From Norana najaformis (lineage: Eukaryota; Annelida; Clitellata; Crassiclitellata; Hormogastridae): 64,000 bases of DNA. Both the position numbers and the translations under genes were made by a program. Below, in pieces: positions 12,768 to 23,935 of the stretch. Position 1 is the first letter of the stretch; every line of letters starts with the position of its first letter. Below the pieces are notes generated by a model. It saw nothing but the letters and a program-made list of their open reading frames with translations. It made no database searches and was not told where the DNA came from. The DNA lies in contig OZ029921.1 of assembly GCA_964023275.1 (NCBI GenBank), forward strand, positions 14,859,306-14,923,305, given 5' to 3'.

Positions 12768-13306
12768 GAGAAGAGGGGTGACAAGACGGTGTTTAATTAG
12801 AGGAAACTTACCAGTAGATAATGAGAGATTAATTATTCTGGTATGATGGGAACGAACAAGGGCAGATGCTTTTCAATGAAGTGGAAGGTATAGGGTCAAG
12901 CTGTACTGTTTGATTGGAAGAGATTTTAACTGATGTAATATTTCAGTCTCTGAGGTGGCTTAGAAGACAGATAATGAGGGTCGAGGTGGGGAGGGTAGGT
13001 GGTCATGAGTGGAGAGGGAGCATCAGCAGATGGATTGTTGGTGGTTTGGAAGGAACAGGTTGAAGAGAATGATGGAGGGCACTATATTGTCCGAAAAGAA
13101 AGAACAGAACGAGTCAGCTATTGAAGAAAACGGAAGAGATTTAATTTGGAAATGGGCTTTAAATCACATCCTTCCCAAACGTGACTCTAAAATCTACTCC
13201 ATCAACAAACTGCGGTTTGGCCACATTCAAGTTGATCTTCCTATGGCTAGACTATAACCCTCTAGCTGGAACTAATATATTATTGCTACATTCCTCTTCC
13301 ACAGAT
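12768..13306. other. Non-coding, nothing recognised
   Basis: An 82-codon frame (13009-13257) has no recognisable domain. No other signal seen. Confidence 0.4.
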
Positions 13307-13540
13307 CCTATCCTGACACCCCTTCTTCCCCTTATCTGCCTCTGCTCTCCAGCCCCAAACATCACCCACCGTAGCTGCCACGCTGTCTCTCTGCCTGACT
13401 CTTGGATCTTTACCCGGAACCGAACCCTTTTGCCTATCGATTTTGTTTTGACTGAGCGCCTGTGAATAAGCTGGTTCCCGCGGCGCGGCTTTCGTTGGGC
13501 GCTGTAGAAATCTTGGGATTACGATTACGATTATGATTAT
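13307..13540 (+). repeat. Dispersed repeat family B, copy 3
   Basis: The best preserved of the three copies. It holds CGATTTTGTTTTGACTGAGC, then CGCCTGTGAATAAGCTGG, then GGCTTTCGTTGGGCGCTGTA, then ATTACGATTACGATTATGA hexamers as a tail. It matches 2219-2435 directly and 1011-1240 inverted. Confidence 0.75.
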
Positions 13541-14909
13541 TGCTATTACTCTTTCATCACTTACCGTATTCATTGTTTTATTTCTGCTTCGTAACTTTCT
13601 TTTGCAGATAAAAGAGCACTGCTGTTCAGACCAATGAGTCGTAGTTAGTAAAGGCTATACGATGTACGGACGTAGATTGATCTTGCACGCAGTAGTGTGG
13701 GAAGCTGTATAGCTTTGAATTATAGCACTTTATGAGGCTGTCAGAAGCAAGCCACCTGGGAAAAAGAGACTCCGAAACCTGAGATGGGAAGGAAAACCAG
13801 AGCAATTTATAAAGGTTTAAGATGTGCATGAGAGCGTTGGCATGGTGGCAAAGCAGGCAATATATCAACCTGCCTTCGGTTCTCTTGGTCTGATACGGTC
13901 AGGGTCACTGTCACCTAGTCCAGCGGCCATCACAGGTTGCAATGTCAATCCATACATGACGTCAAAATTACAAACTTAATGCACAGGCTGGTTGACCGCT
14001 CATCACCGACCGACCGTGGTCTTAGGCCTTACAACAGCATGCAAGTAGGTCTATATCCAAGGCACAATTGCTAATCGTGATTCATATCCCAATGATGAAG
14101 ATATATATTTTGTTTTAGTAATCTATTTACGTGAGCTCAGGTTGGTATTTGGACTAGATAAATAGCTGATCAGTCACGAATCAGCGGCTGCAACTGCGAA
14201 TCTGTGCAACAGCCAGCATCTTCACGCCTTCTGAGCTCCCAAGCAATCAGCGCGGGGATGCTGGAGAAGACTAGCAGAGAATAATTCAGAGGTTAAGGCG
14301 ATTGTGGAAGAGCATGAGCAGAAGGGGGTGGACAGAAAAGGAAGATTGTAAGGGCAGACGGATCAGAAGAGAAGGAGGAGCAGGAACAGGAAAAGGAGGA
14401 GCGTCGAAGGCAATGAATTCCATAATATACGTCGCCATTGGCAAAAGAATAAAAAGAACAAATGTGCGTCGTGTGCTTCTAATGTGAGCGGCGTTAATGT
14501 CGTAGAAAGGCGAACGAATGGAGGCACTTAGGCCGATGGATCGGGGTAATACTTCCAAAACCAGCCTTTGTGTATTTGCTAATCGGTTAATTTATGCTTA
14601 TGATTTCAATTACCCAATTCCACCGCTATCATCTCTCTCTCTCTTTCTCTCTCTCTCTTTCTCTCTCTCTCTTTCTCTCTCTGTCTGTCTGTCTGTCTGT
14701 CTCTCCCTCTCCCCATATATATATACACTTTGTTTCTGATGACTGTCCTTATGGAATTTGACGAGACTTGCGTTTAGCCTTCAACGCATCATCGTCGGCT
14801 GATGTCTTTTACATTAGTTATGAGATCCATCAGATAATAACAGATGAAGAAGTAAGTGGATTGTCGGCTGCCTACTTATTCAAGGAGCATTTGTCTTTCT
14901 CTAATGTGT

Positions 14910-14962
<53 letters not shown>

Positions 14963-15533
14963 CTCGACGCGTCTGGGAAAACGAGAAAGTCTTTGTAACT
15001 ACTTGCAAACTGTAAGCTAGAGCAACCTGCATTTCAGCAGTAGAAAGACTCTTCAGCTTTCCTAGGCAAAGCACAGAACTCGGAGAAATAAGTATCTATG
15101 GGTATAAAGGTGCATTTCAAACGTTAACTTCTTCTAATAAGCTAAACAACTGAAGCTAATTCGAAAGGAAGACAACGATGTTAAACTATGTTTGCGATTA
15201 AGGCGTGCCTCATTGGGCATGTTGACCTGATTTGATAGGCTGTCCATAAGCCCAGAGAAATCTGAGGCTATTTTGCTCGGCTGTTGCCAATGCATGCATT
15301 CTCTCCCTTTCCTTCCTAACATTGTCCTTGCTGAATATCAAAGGCTGTCAAAGCATCTGGACGACCCCGACCAGCAAACTCGACTTTCGACCCTACATAA
15401 CAAACCTTTAAAATCTTTTTTTCACATTATCTGGTATCCGTCATAAATTGTAATTGGTCATTGGCTCTGACCAATTACATATGTGTCACATACACCGCCT
15501 TCTCGCTTGTCTCTTTCCACCTTTTTGATCACG
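13541..15533. other. Non-coding, CT and TA microsatellites
   Basis: A TC/TCTG run at about 14631-14710 and a TA run at 14912-14961 are the clear structures. Short frames in between lack any recognisable domain. Confidence 0.45.
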
Positions 15534-15580
15534 CTGATAACACGCTGACCCAAGGGAGTAACTGATCAGCGTGTTATCAG
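15534..15580. other. Perfect 15-bp stem hairpin
   Basis: CTGATAACACGCTGA (15534-15548) and TCAGCGTGTTATCAG (15566-15580) are exact reverse complements with a 17-base loop. The flanks are not coding. It may be a small transposon end, a protein-binding palindrome or an RNA hairpin; the sequence does not say which. Confidence 0.85.
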
Positions 15581-17528
15581 TACGGCATTTGATTGCGCGT
15601 CTGTGCGCATGTGTGCATGTGTGCGAGTGTGTGTGTGTGTCAGGCCGAAGTAGGACACTTTCAATACAACATACAAAAACGAATGATATTCAAAATGTCT
15701 CTGCTATTTTGTTCAAAATGTAATAATAATTGTATAAAAACTCATATGTGAGTTATAATAATTGACGGAGGGTAATTCCTTTATACCCGGGCACCGATTA
15801 TGTATAAGTAAATTGGTGAAAAGTACAAGTATATAGGCTACTTGGGGGCCTATGCTTATATCTATATAAATGCATGCATATATCAAGACACTTGATATAG
15901 CGCCGGATGATGATATAGCAATATATTGTCGAAATATAGAAATATAGGCTTACAGTTGAATCCTGCCAATTGATGACTGAAGATCTTCTTTATAACTTTA
16001 CGGCTGTGCATCTTGTGTAGAAGTCCATGTCACCTCGGTCACCTTCGCACCATTATAGAATCGCTTGGACTTGGTCACCTCGTCCGTGAGCCATTCTTCT
16101 TCGCTGTTGGCTTTATGTCATTCTTGTGCTCAAAGTTCTCGTCGTTTTCAATAAGATCCCGATATTAAAAGCATACGTTCATGCATTGTCTTTCGAACGA
16201 TCACGCATAAACTACAGAGTGCTTTCACGTGTGTCTATAACATTGGCTGAATATATTGTAGCATACACATTGTCATGCAGACCGTTTGTGTGCATAAGCC
16301 GTGGCTGTTCTTTATGTCCCCGGGCATTTATGTAGCTCCCATACAGTACAGTGATAGCACACCTCATAAGAAAGACTCAGGGTCATTCTCGAAAACGTTA
16401 ACTCAACGACGCTGCCAGACAGATCTACTTTGTAAGATGCCTTCAAATATATGGGGCCCGTGCAAGTGCATATCTACGCCAAACTCCAAGTGCAGATTTA
16501 TCTCTCAAATACTGCAATTGAGATTTGCAAATGTGTAGTCCTGTTCTTCTGTATGTTGAAAATCATCTCTTTAACGATGATAATATAAAATCGGATCAAG
16601 AAACTGCGAAAGCTTCGGCCCCTCATAATTCATCTTCCATTTAATCGAATTGGCTCCGGATTTACATTTGGCGATCTCCTTCTTCAAAGCTCAAAAAACG
16701 CGAGAATCAACTTATTCGAACTCTTCCAATAAAGAAAATTCAATGATTTAGGTTGTCTTTGGTTTCAAAGAAGTGGACCAGCAACCGAAATAATCAGCAA
16801 CTTTGGCTCAGAACAGTTTGAACCTTTGGCAGAAATCAGATCTGCCCGAGTAAGGAAATCAGAGGACATTGATGAAGTGGTTGATTTTTTGAACAAGAAA
16901 TGGTTTTAAGTAACGTGCTTTGTCAAAATGTGATGTTTGTCACATAATTTACGTCACATCACATGACGCCACCTAATCTATGTATCACGTCATCGTCTAT
17001 GAAGAGCGGTGCATTTAGGGAAATTCGGTGTCACGCCGTTGTAATTTCCAAAGGGCGGTTAATGTCGCTATTCATGAGGATGACGAGGATCTGTGATTGG
17101 TGAAAGCGCGAAATAATAAAGACAAAACAACAATTTGGGCTTCACTTTCTGTCCAAATGAGGCTAACATGCCATGAAAATATTTTACGTTGCCTCACGTC
17201 ATATCAGTTTACATTACTTTGCATATTTTGAGCTTACACTTGGAAGTTTCATCTGGTATGTCGTTTAGCCTTCCTTCGATCGTTATGTTTGTTTCTTCTT
17301 GACAAATGGAAAGTCTATTATGGGATAACGCTTAAGTGTTTTTGTTCATGATACACATATAGGCATAATTTGTTTGAAAGCTAAGAATGCTTTCCTGATG
17401 AAAAACTTAATGGTCCTGAGTGTTTTACAAAGGCATTTAAGACTCGTAAGTTTCGACCGAAATTCAGAGAATTAAGAGAGATTAACAACTGAGGCGCTTA
17501 AATTAATTAAATTAGCCCACATGTAAGC
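15581..17528. other. Non-coding stretch, little recognised
   Basis: A GT run (about 15610-15640) is the only simple repeat. Frames at 16126-16335 and 16275-16538 show no recognisable domain. Confidence 0.4.
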
Positions 17529-17623
17529 ACCGCCTCTGGTACCAAGAACCGCCTCTAGTACCAAGAACTGCCTCTAGTACCAAACACCGCCTCTGGTACC
17601 AAATACCGTCTTTGGTACTACAT
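17529..17623 (+). repeat. Minisatellite, five 19-bp units
   Basis: Five head-to-tail units of ACCGCCTCTGGTACCAAGA with a few substitutions per unit. The last unit is the most diverged. Confidence 0.9.
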
Positions 17624-18251
17624 ACAATGGAAATCGGAGCCAGTTCCAAGCCTGGAACTCACCTGTGAGAAGTGTGTGTGTGTGTGTGTGTGTGTGTGGG
17701 GTGGGGCGAACGGATGGGTGCAGATACGCCGTTCATAAAGAAAAACATGACAGAAGCCTAATGCAATGACAATGACAGATAGAGGACAGGTGATAACATG
17801 TGCACTGGACACCTACGGGCTTTCTGCCCGTGATTGATGATGATGGTGATGATGATGGTGATGATGGTGATGATTCGATCTCGTGTACCTTCAGTAATCT
17901 TAACTTGATGAGTCAGGAACATACGGCGATGGCATGCGTTGCTCCATTTTGTTGTAAGAGCATTTTCTCAAACTTTCTTGTATATATGACAGAAGCATAC
18001 GTGGATTGAAACTTTGTTTGAACAAATAGAAGTATTTTGAAAAATAAATTGTGCTACTCAGTATCTTGATGAATAATTACTCATTGAATAAATGCACTGG
18101 TATGCATCGCTCTATTTCTCTCAATTTCTGGGATCGCCGTACTACAGATAAATTTGATAAATTTTTGCGACAGATTACCGTGCATTAATAGTGTTGATAA
18201 CAGAGTGGACACATTTTCGATGGACGCGCATTTATACTTTTTATATTATTC
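17624..18251. other. Non-coding, CA/GT and GAT tracts
   Basis: A GT run at about 17671-17698 and GATGAT/GGT repeats at about 17835-17875. No gene seen. Confidence 0.45.
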
Positions 18252-18366
18252 ACAGCTCTACGGACAGGAATGTTGCCAGAATTTAATACTTTAACCAGCT
18301 GTTTGAATAGATGATAGAGAGTTACAAAAAAAGAATTTCGCAAATACAACAGTTTACCAGAAAATG
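18252..18366. repeat. Dispersed repeat family D, copy 1
   Basis: Matches 35237-35366 in the same orientation. Both share ACAGGA(A/T)TGTTGCCAGAA followed by TTTAATAC and, about 70 bp on, GAATT(T/C)CGCAAAT and CAGAAA. On the minus strand both read a LVKVLNSGN-type peptide, so they may be remnants of one transposon coding region. The family is unidentified. Confidence 0.6.
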
Positions 18367-18517
18367 TTTCTATTATAATGGCCCCGATTTGTTTGTCGCA
18401 TACGCCAACTGTCATTATTTGGTAGATGTCGCCGCAACATGCCCTAGTATTTTGAATTTGCATTCAGTAAACGTCGCTACACCATTTAATGTCGAGAGTT
18501 CTTTATCTTTCGACGGC

Positions 18518-18523
18518 TTTTAT
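18518..18523 (-). promoter_or_regulatory. Candidate poly(A) signal for the GPCR gene
   Basis: AATAAA on the minus strand, about 340 bp past the GPCR stop codon. This is a position-based guess only. Confidence 0.25.
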
Positions 18524-18864
18524 TTCTTCTTCTTTCTTCTTCTTCGTTCTACTTTTCCGAGCATAGCCCATATGCAAGATAAGGACGCGACGCCTTCTTG
18601 TTCTGCCCCAGTAGGATGCAAGGGATACAAAATATACCTGTATCAGTAGCAGCTATATTTCATTTATACATGCACAAAGGCAATTGAATTCAATGTGCGC
18701 TGGTTCATATGCTATATATTCGAATCTGTCCGCGTATAAATAAACGGGTCGTTTAGTCTTACTAACAGTGTTGATTTAAAGATAGGCTACCGTTCAAGGC
18801 CGTCTCTCATTAAGTAGGCGTATTTTGAAGACGAGATCTCATTGAGGAAGAGGAGGAAGAGGTC

Positions 18865-20088
18865 CTATAGATGCTCGTCGCTGGCTTCAAACAGTGGATT
18901 TGGCTGAACGCTTTCCTCTTGCAACGGACAGACGCTGACATCTGTCAGGTGATGAGGGGCAGCGCCGCCCTGGACCGATCGACCCCCAGCAATGAGTGCC
19001 CCGGCGGCTCCTGCAGCTGACTCTCCGATGCGGCGTCTCTTGCGAGCGAAAAGCGTAACGAGTCCCTGGCGAAACTTGCGACTGGTCAGAACGTAGATGA
19101 TGAAGTTGATGGAGGAGTTGAGGATGGCCAGCGTGTCTGCCACGGCCGTGTAGTAGTAGTGCCAGTTGCCGCAGCTTGTCTCCGTCTTGTTGACGACCGT
19201 CCAAAGGATGTGATCAACGAACGTCGGAGTCTGGCAGAGGCTGAACGCGAAGATGACAACGACGAGTACCAGCGTCAGGTCCTGCTGCAGGTGACCTCCC
19301 CCGCTTTTTCCTCCTCCTCCGACGCCACCGCCGCATCCCCGCGTCATCTCGCGGCGGCGTCGCTTCTGAGCCTTGAGAGCCGTGATGAGTTTAACGTTGA
19401 AGAAGGTGAGCGACAGGAGCGGGCCTCCGAGCATGACGACGAAGTAGAGCAGATTGGCGTAGATGATGCGGTAGAGCTTGTTGTCGCCGAAGCTGCTCAG
19501 CTCGAAGATCGCCTTCGTCGTATTTGGTCCGGAGCACTTCTCGACCTGATGGTATTCGAAGAATCGCGGGATGTTGTAGAGAACGGCGAACAGAACGACG
19601 CAAGCGACGTGTCGACGCGACTGTTCGACTGAGCGCAGAGCCACCGACATGACCGGTTTACAAACGGCCAGGTAGCGCTCGAGGGACACGAGCACAGTCA
19701 TGAGGATCGTGCCCGTGTAGGGAATCAGGTAGAGCGGCCAGAGGAACGGCATGATGCCGTGGTAGAGTTCGTAGTAGCCGTGCAAGTGACCCGTAAATGG
19801 GTAGACAGGAGGTATGGCGTACAGTGGAACGGAGGCTAGTAGGACGAGGCTGTCGGCGACCGCGAGAGCGCGCAGAAGGAAGGGTGTTGCCGACTTGGCA
19901 TTGTCCTTGACCTGGAGCACGACGAACGACAGGGCGTTACCAACGACTCCGAAGACGCACAACGATCCACCAATGATCGTGTACAATAGGAAGTCGAAGA
20001 TGACGCAGTCACTAGTCAGACTCAGTGACGTCATCTCCGAAACGTCAGACTCCGTTTCGTTCGCGTCACCGCATCTCACGGCATCCAT
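18865..20088 (-). CDS. Rhodopsin-class GPCR, FMRFamide-receptor-like
   Basis: A single-exon seven-helix receptor of 407 residues, so likely a plasma-membrane receptor for a neuropeptide. The start is the ATG at 20088. Helices: TM1 about 31-57 (GN at 50-51), TM2 about 67-92 (LAVAD, Asp79), TM3 about 113-138 ending in ERY (137-139), TM4 about 159-177, TM5 about 206-236, TM6 about 269-293 with FSLCQTP, TM7 about 309-334 with LNSSINFIIY in place of NPxxY. The ERY, LCQxP and NSSxNFIIY set is typical of FMRFamide-receptor-like receptors of protostomes. Sequons lie at Asn10, Asn189 and Asn300. Odd points: no Cys at the usual extracellular end of TM3 although ECL2 has Cys185, and a Gly-rich insert (251-265) in the third intracellular loop. 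The ligand is unknown; another peptide receptor subfamily is possible. Confidence 0.93.
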   Translation of the reverse strand: MDAVRCGDANETESDVSEMTSLSLTSDCVIFDFLLYTIIGGSLCVFGVVGNALSFVVLQVKDNAKSATPFLLRALAVADSLVLLASVPLYAIPPVYPFTGHLHGYYELYHGIMPFLWPLYLIPYTGTILMTVLVSLERYLAVCKPVMSVALRSVEQSRRHVACVVLFAVLYNIPRFFEYHQVEKCSGPNTTKAIFELSSFGDNKLYRIIYANLLYFVVMLGGPLLSLTFFNVKLITALKAQKRRRREMTRGCGGGVGGGGKSGGGHLQQDLTLVLVVVIFAFSLCQTPTFVDHILWTVVNKTETSCGNWHYYYTAVADTLAILNSSINFIIYVLTSRKFRQGLVTLFARKRRRIGESAAGAAGALIAGGRSVQGGAAPHHLTDVSVCPLQEESVQPNPLFEASDEHL

Positions 20089-20340
20089 TGTGATTCGCGC
20101 ATGAAAGCCTTGCAGCTCTGCAGACAGCTAAACAAGAATTTCAGTTAACATTGAAGAAGCGAGACAGTTTCAGTTGCAATCCAGTGCTTAATGCGGTCGC
20201 TTTACGCAGTATGCTTTTTTCACTGCCAGATTCTGACGAGTCGTAGCTGTTCTTTCCTCCAAATTGAATTTGCACAGACCTTCGATGCATCACGCCTTAG
20301 GGTATAAAAAGCAAATTCTTCGTTTACAAAACGTTTTCTG

Positions 20341-20466
20341 CAGGTGAGGGTGTGACTACGGGGTCCGGTTGTGACCCGGTCAGTAAAATGACACGAAAAC
20401 TGGTTGAAGGCAGATTTCGCGGCAGTATATCGTCGCTAAAAGACACCCCACACCGACGCCTTTGGA
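20341..20466 (+). repeat. Dispersed repeat family E, copy 1
   Basis: About 125 bp matching 21664-21790 in the same orientation, with shared strings GGTTGTGACCCGGTC, AAGGCAGATTTCGCG, CAGTATATCG and CACACCGACGCC. It lies about 250 bp upstream of the GPCR start. The type is unknown; it may be a SINE or MITE piece. Confidence 0.75.
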
Positions 20467-21663
20467 TGTGAAATATTTAATCTAAAACGAAAGATGAAAT
20501 GTCATCATGCAGTTAGACTGGAGTTACATTCCATTCGATTTGCCAAAATATCAACTTTAAATATTTCAAATTATCTCAAAACACGAACTGAATTTTGAAA
20601 TAATGATTTCACAATAACTGCAAATAGTTACTCATTTCTAGATAATCTTACTGTGTACAATTATTTGAATAACTTTCAGAACTCCTTAAATTAATTGTTT
20701 ACAGTTTACCCATAAATTTCGCGTAGTTGTATATATAGCAAACAGTTATAAATTAAAGAAGTTTTAGTGATTTAAGAAGAGATCATTTACCCAAATTGCA
20801 ACAAAGTTAGGCAAGTCAAACACTTCGCTGATTGCTCTGAAGAATCTAAGTGTTATTGACTTGTGTTTGAGTAGAGTGGAGTTTAGTGTCTTCACAATTA
20901 CAGCGCAACTATTAAGGAATGTGCCGATGATACAGAAGTTTTAATCGGACTATTTTGGTCGCCTCGGCCTAGTGATAAGTCGTGGAGCTCTCAAACCTAC
21001 GTCAATCTTTGGAATTGAGATGCATCTTCTGAAATTGTTAATTCAATCTCAAGCCATAGAATGCGTTGAAAGTGTGCAAAAAACGCCTTCTAGAAGCAGA
21101 GTAGGATTTTCCTAGTCTGTTCGCACGAATCTAACATCCACACCCGATAGATAAGAAATAGGTAACTGTCACAAGTAAGACATCGTCAAATGTGCATTGC
21201 GGACTTCCTCCTCTAGCTGCCTGCTTTTCGACCGCTGACCTTTTGAACTTCAATAGTTCTTATTCGACCTGAACCAACATCGACTGATTATTATATGTCG
21301 GAAAATCTTAACGCTGTAGCAGTTACTATTAGGCAAGACTAAATTACTGACGTCGGTGTTCTTCAAGACGAGGTGTAATGTTTTTGCCAGAGGTAAATCT
21401 TGGGTGTTCGAAGAACGACGACGAATCTCTTAAGAGAGTCGCCTGAGATGCTGCTCTGAGCAAGACCAAGAGCGTTGGCTCTCTACGCTGGACCTTTTTC
21501 GTTCGCTAGAGCTCAGGTTACGATGGCGTCGTAAGTCAGATTGAAATTGAACCCCTTGGGTGTTTGTTCCCTCGCGTGTTCGACTCCCGCAGAGCTGCGT
21601 ACAGACGCGCGCTCAAGCCATCTCTATCGCTTTTCGCATGCCATGTGTACCCGCATACACCGG
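20467..21663. other. Non-coding stretch between two family E copies
   Basis: No coding or RNA feature was recognised. The AT-rich first half has no promoter element that I can assign. Confidence 0.4.
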
Positions 21664-21790
21664 CAGGTGAGGGTATTACTACGAGGTCAGGTTGTGACCC
21701 GGTCTGTAAAACGACACGTGTACACGTCAAAGGCAGATTTCGCGACAGTATATCGCCGTTAATAGAGATCACACACCGACGCCGTTGGCA
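21664..21790 (+). repeat. Dispersed repeat family E, copy 2
   Basis: The partner of 20341-20466, with roughly 80 percent identity by eye. It is followed directly by a GGAT-rich tetranucleotide array. Confidence 0.75.
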
Positions 21791-21807
21791 TCTAGGTCTG
21801 GGTTCAG

Positions 21808-21975
21808 ACGGATGGACGAATGGACGGATGCATGCATGGATAGATGGCAGGATGGATAGATGTATGGATGGAGGGATGAACAAATGGACGGATGGATGAA
21901 CAAATGGACGGATGGATGGTTGGATGGATGGATCGACGGACGGATAGATGGATGGATGAATGGATGGACGGAAGA
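21808..21975 (+). repeat. Degenerate GGAT/GGAC tetranucleotide array
   Basis: Imperfect GGAT-type units with a repeated GATGAACAAATGGACGGATG block. The long minus-strand frame (21536-22366) through it is a run of Pro-Ser-Ile-His units from the array and is not a gene. Confidence 0.9.
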
Positions 21976-22646
21976 CCGTCGAGACACAAGCGACATCTAC
22001 AGACTGACGCAAACATCGTTTCAATCGAACGATCGGTTGCTGTCTCATGCTACGCTGATTCCCGAAAGCAGCCGGAGAAAGAGGGAGCGAGGGAGCGAGG
22101 GATGTGCTGGAAAAACAACCACCGTCTGCTATTCTCGTCCTGATTTCTCGCAAAAACACGGCGACTGTCCGTCCGTTTGTCCGTCGTTTTGTCGCGGTTA
22201 TGCGCATGAGGCTCATTGGATTTCCTGGGGGAGGAAGGATGAGCGAGTGGAACCCGAGGTAGGAAGGAGAGCGGGAAAAGAACTCTACCGAGAAAGAAAG
22301 AAAGACAGGAGGAAGCAGAATAAAGCAGGAAGAGAAAGAAGGATGGGCAAATAAGAGAGAATGCAACAGAAGGAATTATAGGGTGAGGAGGAGGAACAGG
22401 ACTCGAGTCCTCGACTAATTTTAAAATCTGGAAATCCTCCTCCTCTAAATTTGTTTAGATGCAAAATGTCGCCAAAACCAGAATACGATCAAATAACGCA
22501 CAGCTAACTGTCAAAGCCTGGAGCTCGTATTAGAAGCTCTGTCTTCTTCTGGCTTCCTTCATTATTCATGGTTTTCCTCTTTCTCTTTTTCTTCTGTCAA
22601 AGCTATGGACCAATATCCGATCATCTAGTGTCTCTCTCTCTCCCTT

Positions 22647-22692
<46 letters not shown>

Positions 22693-23765
22693 ACTCACTC
22701 TCTAACTCTCATCTCGTTCGTCATTCATTTTTGCAAACTGCTGGAAAGAAATGTTTCCTGCTTCTCTTTCGTTTTCCTCTTTCCGTTATAACCACTTTTG
22801 TCTTAAAAGTTTCCCTATAGTCATCTTTGCAAATCAATATCACTAATAGCTTTCGTCACATTGAAGATCTGAGATGCTCGGCTCCTTCTTCCGCTGTTCC
22901 GACCCCGAGTCTCTGGCAGCCTCATGGACACATGCCTTAACAGAGTGACTTTCTGGAATCTAAGTACGGTCTAACGACCGAAGATTCGTTTGGTGCATAA
23001 TAACTTGGCTCTTCTCAACTTCGACCTGAAAATTATCGTGTGCTTTATTGAAGAGAAAATTTATTCAATCCAGTTTCACATGTACACGGTCGTAAACTCA
23101 GAAGTCTCAAACCAGATCACTCCAAAAGTTATTAAGTTATTATCTAAAATGTCTAGAAAGCACTAAAGTGCTCAACTGCAATCTTCGTACTGGGTCTACT
23201 TATAACTTATTGGCGATGGCCAATCTGAAATAACCATTAACCTTATCTACCTTAATCACCACCACCCCCCCCCCCCCCGACAAATCGTCGTCAGATAGAC
23301 TCTATGACACAAGTTCGAATGTCTCGTTTAGAAACCTCTCATCATTATCATCGCATCTCATCGTTATTCTTATCATCAGCAACAGCAACAACTTCATCAT
23401 CACATTGCTTAACAAATATATTATATATAATCGTAATCATCATCTTTCATCAACGTCATCGCTAATCAGTCTCTTTAGAGGCAAAATAGCAAGTACTTGT
23501 CATTGCTAAACGGACCTTTTCCATCTGACAAAAATCCCAAAGTACAGATCGCTTCTGGTAGATTCTCTGCTGGCTTACAATTATGTTCTGTAATCGTAGA
23601 TGGCGATTAATCTTTCTTATTCTCCTGAGAGGCGCTATATAAATATTTAATTGCATAATATCAAACAAAAACTATTTTGGAGCCAAGAGTTTCGATAGAC
23701 ATCCATCCCAGTATATTTAGCAGCTGAAGCTGAGCAGGCTGCGTCACATCGCTCTTATTAGTTAT

Positions 23766-23766
<1 letters not shown>
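21976..23766. other. Non-coding, CT microsatellite and others
   Basis: A TC run at about 22628-22689, a poly-C run at about 23264-23278, and ATC/CATC-rich DNA at about 23335-23460. The sequence near 23630-23645 (GGCGCTATATAAAT) resembles a LINE/SINE 3' end. No gene seen. Confidence 0.45.

Positions 23767-23851
<85 letters not shown>
23767..23851 (+). repeat. AAT trinucleotide microsatellite
   Basis: About 28 perfect units, directly upstream of the open frame at 23936. Confidence 0.95.
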
Positions 23852-23854
<3 letters not shown>

Positions 23855-23935
23855 CAACAATTCTTACATTCTACCAGAGACCATGCTTCTTCGCTTCCTT
23901 GTCATTTCCCTTGTCTTCTGCCTGACCAAGAACAG

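Noticed and set aside
17529..17623. CRISPR-like array
   Set aside because: The 19-bp units are directly adjacent with no spacers, so it is a minisatellite. No CRISPR array exists in the window.
19159..19632. 157-codon plus-strand frame
   Set aside because: Antisense shadow of the GPCR coding region, with no domain of its own.
21536..22366. 276-codon minus-strand frame with Pro-Ser-Ile-His units
   Set aside because: The middle is the GGAT array read in reverse, and the outer parts have no recognisable domain.
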